Assembly: GCA_002342985.1 (NCBI GenBank)
Contig: DDRC01000216.1
Location: forward strand, 16,850 to 33,430
DNA length: 16,581 bases
DNA from: Flavobacteriales bacterium UBA2426
GTDB taxonomy: Bacteria > Bacteroidota > Bacteroidia > Flavobacteriales_F > PHOS-HE28
Direction: 5' to 3'
Positions 13,739 through 16,581 of the stretch are shown one piece after another. The stretch's first letter is position 1. Every line of letters starts with the position of its first letter. A program made the translations under genes and the position numbers. The notes below the pieces were generated by a model. That model made no database searches. It was not told the DNA's origin and saw only the letters and a program-made list of their open reading frames with translations.

Positions 13739-14454
13739 TTGATCCACCCGCCGAAGCGCATCTGCAGAACGCCGATCATCGCCTCGCGGAAGATGCTGGT
13801 GTTCATCTTGCTCGTCCCCTTCTCCCGGTCGATGAAGGTGATGGGCACCTCCGCGATCCGGAACCCTTTCCGCCGGGCGCGGTACTTCATCTCGATCTGG
13901 AAGGCATAGCCGACGAACCGCACCTCATCCAGCGGGATCGCCTCCAATACGCGCCGCGTGTAGCAGACGAATCCGGCAGTGGTGTCGCGCACGCCGAGCC
14001 AGAGCACGGCGCGCACGTAGAGCGACGCGCAGTAGCTGAGCAGCACACGGTCCCAGCTCCAATCCTTCACATGGCCGCCCTTCACATAGCGCGAGCCCAC
14101 GCTCATGTCCGCACCGTGGTCTGCGCAAGCCTTGTAGAGGCGGACAAGGTCATCCGGGTCGTGCGAGAAATCCGCATCCATCTCGAAGATGAACGCATAG
14201 CCCTCCGCCAACGCCCATTTGAAGCCCGCGATGTACGCCGTTCCCAAGCCGAGCTTGCCCTGTCGCTCGATCAGGTGCACGCGCCCGGGATGCAAGGCCA
14301 TCATCTCCCGCACGATCGCTGCGGTGCCATCCGGGGATCCATCGTCCACCACCAGTGCATCGAATGCGGGATCGAGGCGGAGCGCATGCGCGAGAATGTC
14401 GCGGATGTTCTCCCGTTCGTTGTAGGTGGGGATGATGACGAGTCGCTGCGCCAA
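13735..14454 (-). CDS. Polyprenol-phosphate mannosyltransferase-like GT2 glycosyltransferase (DPM1 type)
   Basis: This 239-residue protein is a GT2 enzyme of the dolichol/polyprenol-phosphate mannose synthase type. It has VIIPTYNERENI (6-17), VVDDGSPDGT (35-44), GLGTAYIAGFKWAL (69-82), the metal-binding MDADFSHDP (92-100) and GSRYVKGGHVKDW (120-132), which is characteristic of DPM1-like enzymes. No C-terminal membrane helices follow, so it is the single-domain form acting at the cytoplasmic face of the membrane on a lipid-phosphate acceptor. The sugar is probably mannose by family, but not proven. The fold begins almost at once, and no ATG or GTG fits; a TTG at 14452-14454 is the only plausible start. 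A TATCTTCG box ends seven bases before it. It heads the operon with pyrC and the DUF4296 gene. Confidence 0.9.
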   Translation of the reverse strand: MAQRLVIIPTYNERENIRDILAHALRLDPAFDALVVDDGSPDGTAAIVREMMALHPGRVHLIERQGKLGLGTAYIAGFKWALAEGYAFIFEMDADFSHDPDDLVRLYKACADHGADMSVGSRYVKGGHVKDWSWDRVLLSYCASLYVRAVLWLGVRDTTAGFVCYTRRVLEAIPLDEVRFVGYAFQIEMKYRARRKGFRIAEVPITFIDREKGTSKMNTSIFREAMIGVLQMRFGGWIK

Positions 14455-14461
14455 GGCGGAG

Positions 14462-14469
14462 CGAAGATA
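14462..14469 (-). promoter_or_regulatory. Putative -7 promoter box (TATCTTCG) for the GT2-pyrC-DUF4296 operon
   Basis: The minus strand reads TATCTTCG followed by C, one mismatch from TAnnTTTG. It lies in the 33-base gap between the secreted repeat protein stop and the GT2 start and ends seven bases before the TTG start codon, implying a very short or absent leader. Confidence 0.45.
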
Positions 14470-14487
14470 GACCGCCGCACCCGGGCC

Positions 14488-16581
14488 TCACCGAAGCAGG
14501 GTGACATGGCCGATGCGCTCGACGCGGTCGCCGCTGTAGGCGTCCTTTACGCGCACCTGCCAGACGTACACATCGGATGGGGCATCCGAGCCATCGGGCA
14601 ACCGGCCATCCCATGCGATGCCGGGCGTTTCACTGCCGAAGACCTGGAGGCCCCAGCGATCGAACACCTCGAAGCGATAGTAGCGTTCATCTATGCCGAC
14701 CACGACCGGCACGAAGCCCTCATTGCGCGCATCCTCATTCGGGGTGAATGTGTTGGGCACCCAAAGCACCATGCCATCCTCCAGCGTGATGTAGCGGCAC
14801 ACGGTATCCGCGCACTGCGCGGAGGCGTAAGCGAGCAGGCAGACCCCATACGTGTCGCCGATGACGGCGGGGAACGTGTACTGGAGGTCCACCGCCTCGG
14901 AGACCGGCTGCCCATTGATTAGCCAGGCATAGTCGGCGGCTCCTGTGCTCGCATTGCTGAAGAAGGCCGTGGGCTGCAGGGTGGTAATGGCTTCCGGGAG
15001 CATGCCGAATGCCGCGGTCGGCTGGGCATACACGGTGACCGCGCCGTCCAGTGTCACCGTGTCGGCACCGCACCCGTTCCCGGCATCCACAATGAGCGTG
15101 ACATCATAGCTGCCCGGCGCAGCATAGATGTGCGTGAAGGGCGCGCATTGCTCCACGACCTGGCCGTCGCCCAGGAACCACGTGCATGTTCCATTGCCGG
15201 TATAGCCATGGGAGAAGTCGACCTCGACCGGAGCGCACTCACCTCCGCTCAGCGCCTCGAATGACGCCACAGCGGGAGGGACCACCGAGATGGAGACCGT
15301 GGCGCTCTCCTGCGGGCAAGGCGAGGCCGGTGTCACCGTGTAGGTATAATCGCCGGAAGCATCCACGGCCGGGTCGAAAACGGCGGTGGTCAAGGGCCCT
15401 GCCGGTCCGGTCCATGTTCCTCCAGTGTCCGGGCTGCCGCCCAGCGATGCGAAGAGGTCGACCGACGGATCGCTGGAGCAGAGCGCGAAGGCGCTGTCCA
15501 GACCGGCGTTCGCCGCCGTCGCCACAGCCACGAGCACCACGGCCGAATCATTCACGCAGGGCAACGAACCCAAGACCGTGTACGTGTATGTGCCGGGCGT
15601 GGACGCACCCGGGTCGAACACGCCGTTGGCCGGAACGCCATCCGGACCGATCCAATAACCGCCGGCCTGGGGGGAGCCGCCAAGGCCATCCAGCAATGCC
15701 ATGGGCGCAGCTGATGCACAGAGCGCGAGTGATCCGTCCTCCCCGGCGAATGCGACCGGGTGGATGACCACGAGGACCGTGGAGCTGGCGGATGGGCAAG
15801 GGGCGTCGCCAGCGACCAAGTAGGTGTAGACCCCTGCCGCGTGAGCGACGGGATCGAGGATGGCGCCGTGCGGGGACCCATCGGGTGCCGCCCATGTGCC
15901 GCCGGCATCCAAAGTCCCCGCAAGGCCATCGAATAGTGATTGGGGCGAGCCGTTGGAGCAGAACGTCAATGTGCCGCTCACCCCGGCCAAGGGTGCTTGC
16001 GAAACGGCAATGGTCAGGACTGCATCATCAGACGGGCAGGAACTCGTTCCTGGAACCACATAGCTGTAGGCTCCGGCTATCGACACCCCTGGCGTGAACC
16101 AAGCTGGCACTACGGACCCACTGGCATCGGACCAAGCCCCGCCCGAGCCCGGTGTTCCGCCCAACTGCTCGACCAGCGCGAAAGGCGGATCGCTGCTGCA
16201 CACCGTAATCGACGCATCCTCGCCGGCATAGGCGCCAGGGAGGATATTGACGGTCACGATGGAGACAGCGTCAGGACAGGCAGATCCCGCGAGGATGTAG
16301 GACTGTTCACCGCCAGTATCCGATGCAGAATCGAAAATCCCGTCAAAGGGTGTTCCATCTGGATGCGTCCAAGTGCCACCTGCATCAGGACTCCCGCCGA
16401 GCACGGTGAACAGATTCACTGCCGCTGCGCCGGGGCAGAGATCGATGCTGGCATCCACGCCAGGATTGCTGGGCTGCTCCTCCGCTACCACGACTTGAGC
16501 AATTGCATCACTGCAAGGCGCAGCCGCCGAAACGGTGTACGTGTATACGCCCGGGCTCATCGTGACCGGATCGTAGCTGCC
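14488..16581 (-). CDS. Secreted repeat protein with PKD-like domains and gliding-motility (CHU_C / T9SS type B) C-terminus, 5'-partial
   Basis: The 697 visible residues are the C-terminal part of a large exported protein; the frame continues past base 16581 with no real start. From its N-terminal side there is the end of one repeat, five complete repeats of 79-80 residues (see separate entries), two PKD-like beta-sandwich domains (about 15028-15270 with WFLGDGQ and APGSYDVTL, and 14773-15027, less typical), and a final domain of about 94 residues with VPNTFTPNEDARNEGF, FEVFDRWGLQVF and YVWQVRVKD. That last domain is the gliding-motility-associated / type IX secretion sorting domain (CHU_C type). 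Such proteins cross the outer membrane by T9SS and are often adhesins. The repeats are rich in Gly, Ala, Ser, Thr and Asp with few Lys or Arg, as expected for a surface protein. Confidence 0.92.
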   Translation of the reverse strand, partial: GSYDPVTMSPGVYTYTVSAAAPCSDAIAQVVVAEEQPSNPGVDASIDLCPGAAAVNLFTVLGGSPDAGGTWTHPDGTPFDGIFDSASDTGGEQSYILAGSACPDAVSIVTVNILPGAYAGEDASITVCSSDPPFALVEQLGGTPGSGGAWSDASGSVVPAWFTPGVSIAGAYSYVVPGTSSCPSDDAVLTIAVSQAPLAGVSGTLTFCSNGSPQSLFDGLAGTLDAGGTWAAPDGSPHGAILDPVAHAAGVYTYLVAGDAPCPSASSTVLVVIHPVAFAGEDGSLALCASAAPMALLDGLGGSPQAGGYWIGPDGVPANGVFDPGASTPGTYTYTVLGSLPCVNDSAVVLVAVATAANAGLDSAFALCSSDPSVDLFASLGGSPDTGGTWTGPAGPLTTAVFDPAVDASGDYTYTVTPASPCPQESATVSISVVPPAVASFEALSGGECAPVEVDFSHGYTGNGTCTWFLGDGQVVEQCAPFTHIYAAPGSYDVTLIVDAGNGCGADTVTLDGAVTVYAQPTAAFGMLPEAITTLQPTAFFSNASTGAADYAWLINGQPVSEAVDLQYTFPAVIGDTYGVCLLAYASAQCADTVCRYITLEDGMVLWVPNTFTPNEDARNEGFVPVVVGIDERYYRFEVFDRWGLQVFGSETPGIAWDGRLPDGSDAPSDVYVWQVRVKDAYSGDRVERIGHVTLLR
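14491..14772 (-). other. CHU_C / T9SS type B sorting domain
   Basis: The last 94 residues begin MVLWVPNTFTPN and contain the conserved RWGLQVF and WDGRLPDG segments typical of the gliding-motility-associated C-terminal domain. In known systems this domain is the targeting signal for the type IX secretion system. It is the strongest taxonomic marker of Bacteroidota in the window. Confidence 0.92.
15271..16467 (-). repeat. Five tandem ~80-residue (240-base) protein repeats
   Basis: Unit boundaries are 16231-16467, 15991-16230, 15751-15990, 15511-15750 and 15271-15510. The first has 79 residues and the others exactly 80. A partial sixth unit occupies 16468-16581. Consensus features are AGxD at the start, LCSS, LGGSPDAGGTW, a PDG segment, VFDP, YTYTV and PC near the end. 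Each complete unit keeps two cysteines 53-54 residues apart (LC and PC positions), so a disulfide per repeat is plausible. The units differ considerably at DNA level and are not fresh duplications. Confidence 0.9.

Noticed and set aside
15271..16467. Tandem 240-base repeats as a possible mobile or CRISPR-like array
   Set aside because: The repeats are in frame, about 80 codons long, diverged at DNA level and clearly encode protein domains; there are no short direct repeats with unique spacers.

Overview
The window is an ordinary, densely packed piece of chromosome from a GC-rich member of the Bacteroidota, probably an environmental Flavobacteriales-like lineage. Four observations support this. 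A protein ends in a gliding-motility / type IX secretion C-terminal domain (CHU_C type). A DUF4296 lipoprotein and a dihydroorotase with the Bacteroidota-style DDQVHFREPG motif are present. Shine-Dalgarno sequences are essentially absent before the start codons. Most genes or operons with free space upstream carry a -7-like box related to the Bacteroidota consensus TAnnTTTG. I see no tRNA, rRNA, CRISPR array, insertion sequence, integrase or phage gene, and no gene-free stretch longer than about 130 bases.

Layout. Bases 1-2867 are all on the minus strand: trmB, a YcxB-like membrane protein and an alkyltransferase-like DNA repair protein form a tight operon, followed by a SpoIIAA/STAS-like protein and a partial Mrp/NBP35 iron-sulfur carrier ATPase that leaves the window at base 1. 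Bases 2997-5332 (plus) hold a GT-B glycosyltransferase and an exported DNA/RNA non-specific endonuclease with an added OB-fold-like tail. Bases 5333-8173 hold a PhoR-like sensor kinase (minus) divergent from a Na+/phosphate cotransporter fused to a PhoU-like domain (plus). Bases 8183-9715 hold a small lipoprotein (minus) and a LuxE-like acyl-protein synthetase (plus), divergent with almost no spacer. Bases 9712-12066 hold tyrS (minus) and an NAD-dependent epimerase (plus), also divergent. Bases 12000-14454 (minus) are an operon of a DPM1-type GT2 glycosyltransferase, pyrC and a DUF4296 lipoprotein joined by ATGA overlaps. Bases 14488-16581 (minus) are the C-terminal part of a large secreted repeat protein with five full 80-residue repeats, two PKD-like domains and the CHU_C sorting domain.

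How the genes relate. Most are housekeeping: tRNA modification and charging, pyrimidine synthesis, Fe-S assembly and alkylation repair. They are mixed with envelope functions (polyprenol-phosphate sugar transfer, lipoproteins, secreted adhesin-like protein). The kinase/phosphate-transporter pair is the clearest regulatory unit. The exported nuclease could release phosphate from external nucleic acid, but that link is inference.

I found no convincing new multi-gene system. The most useful observations are at promoter and junction level: a recurrent -7 box, often TAnnTTCGC, placed so close to several start codons that the messages should be leaderless, and convergent genes that meet on shared or abutting palindromic stop codons (CTAG, TGATCA).
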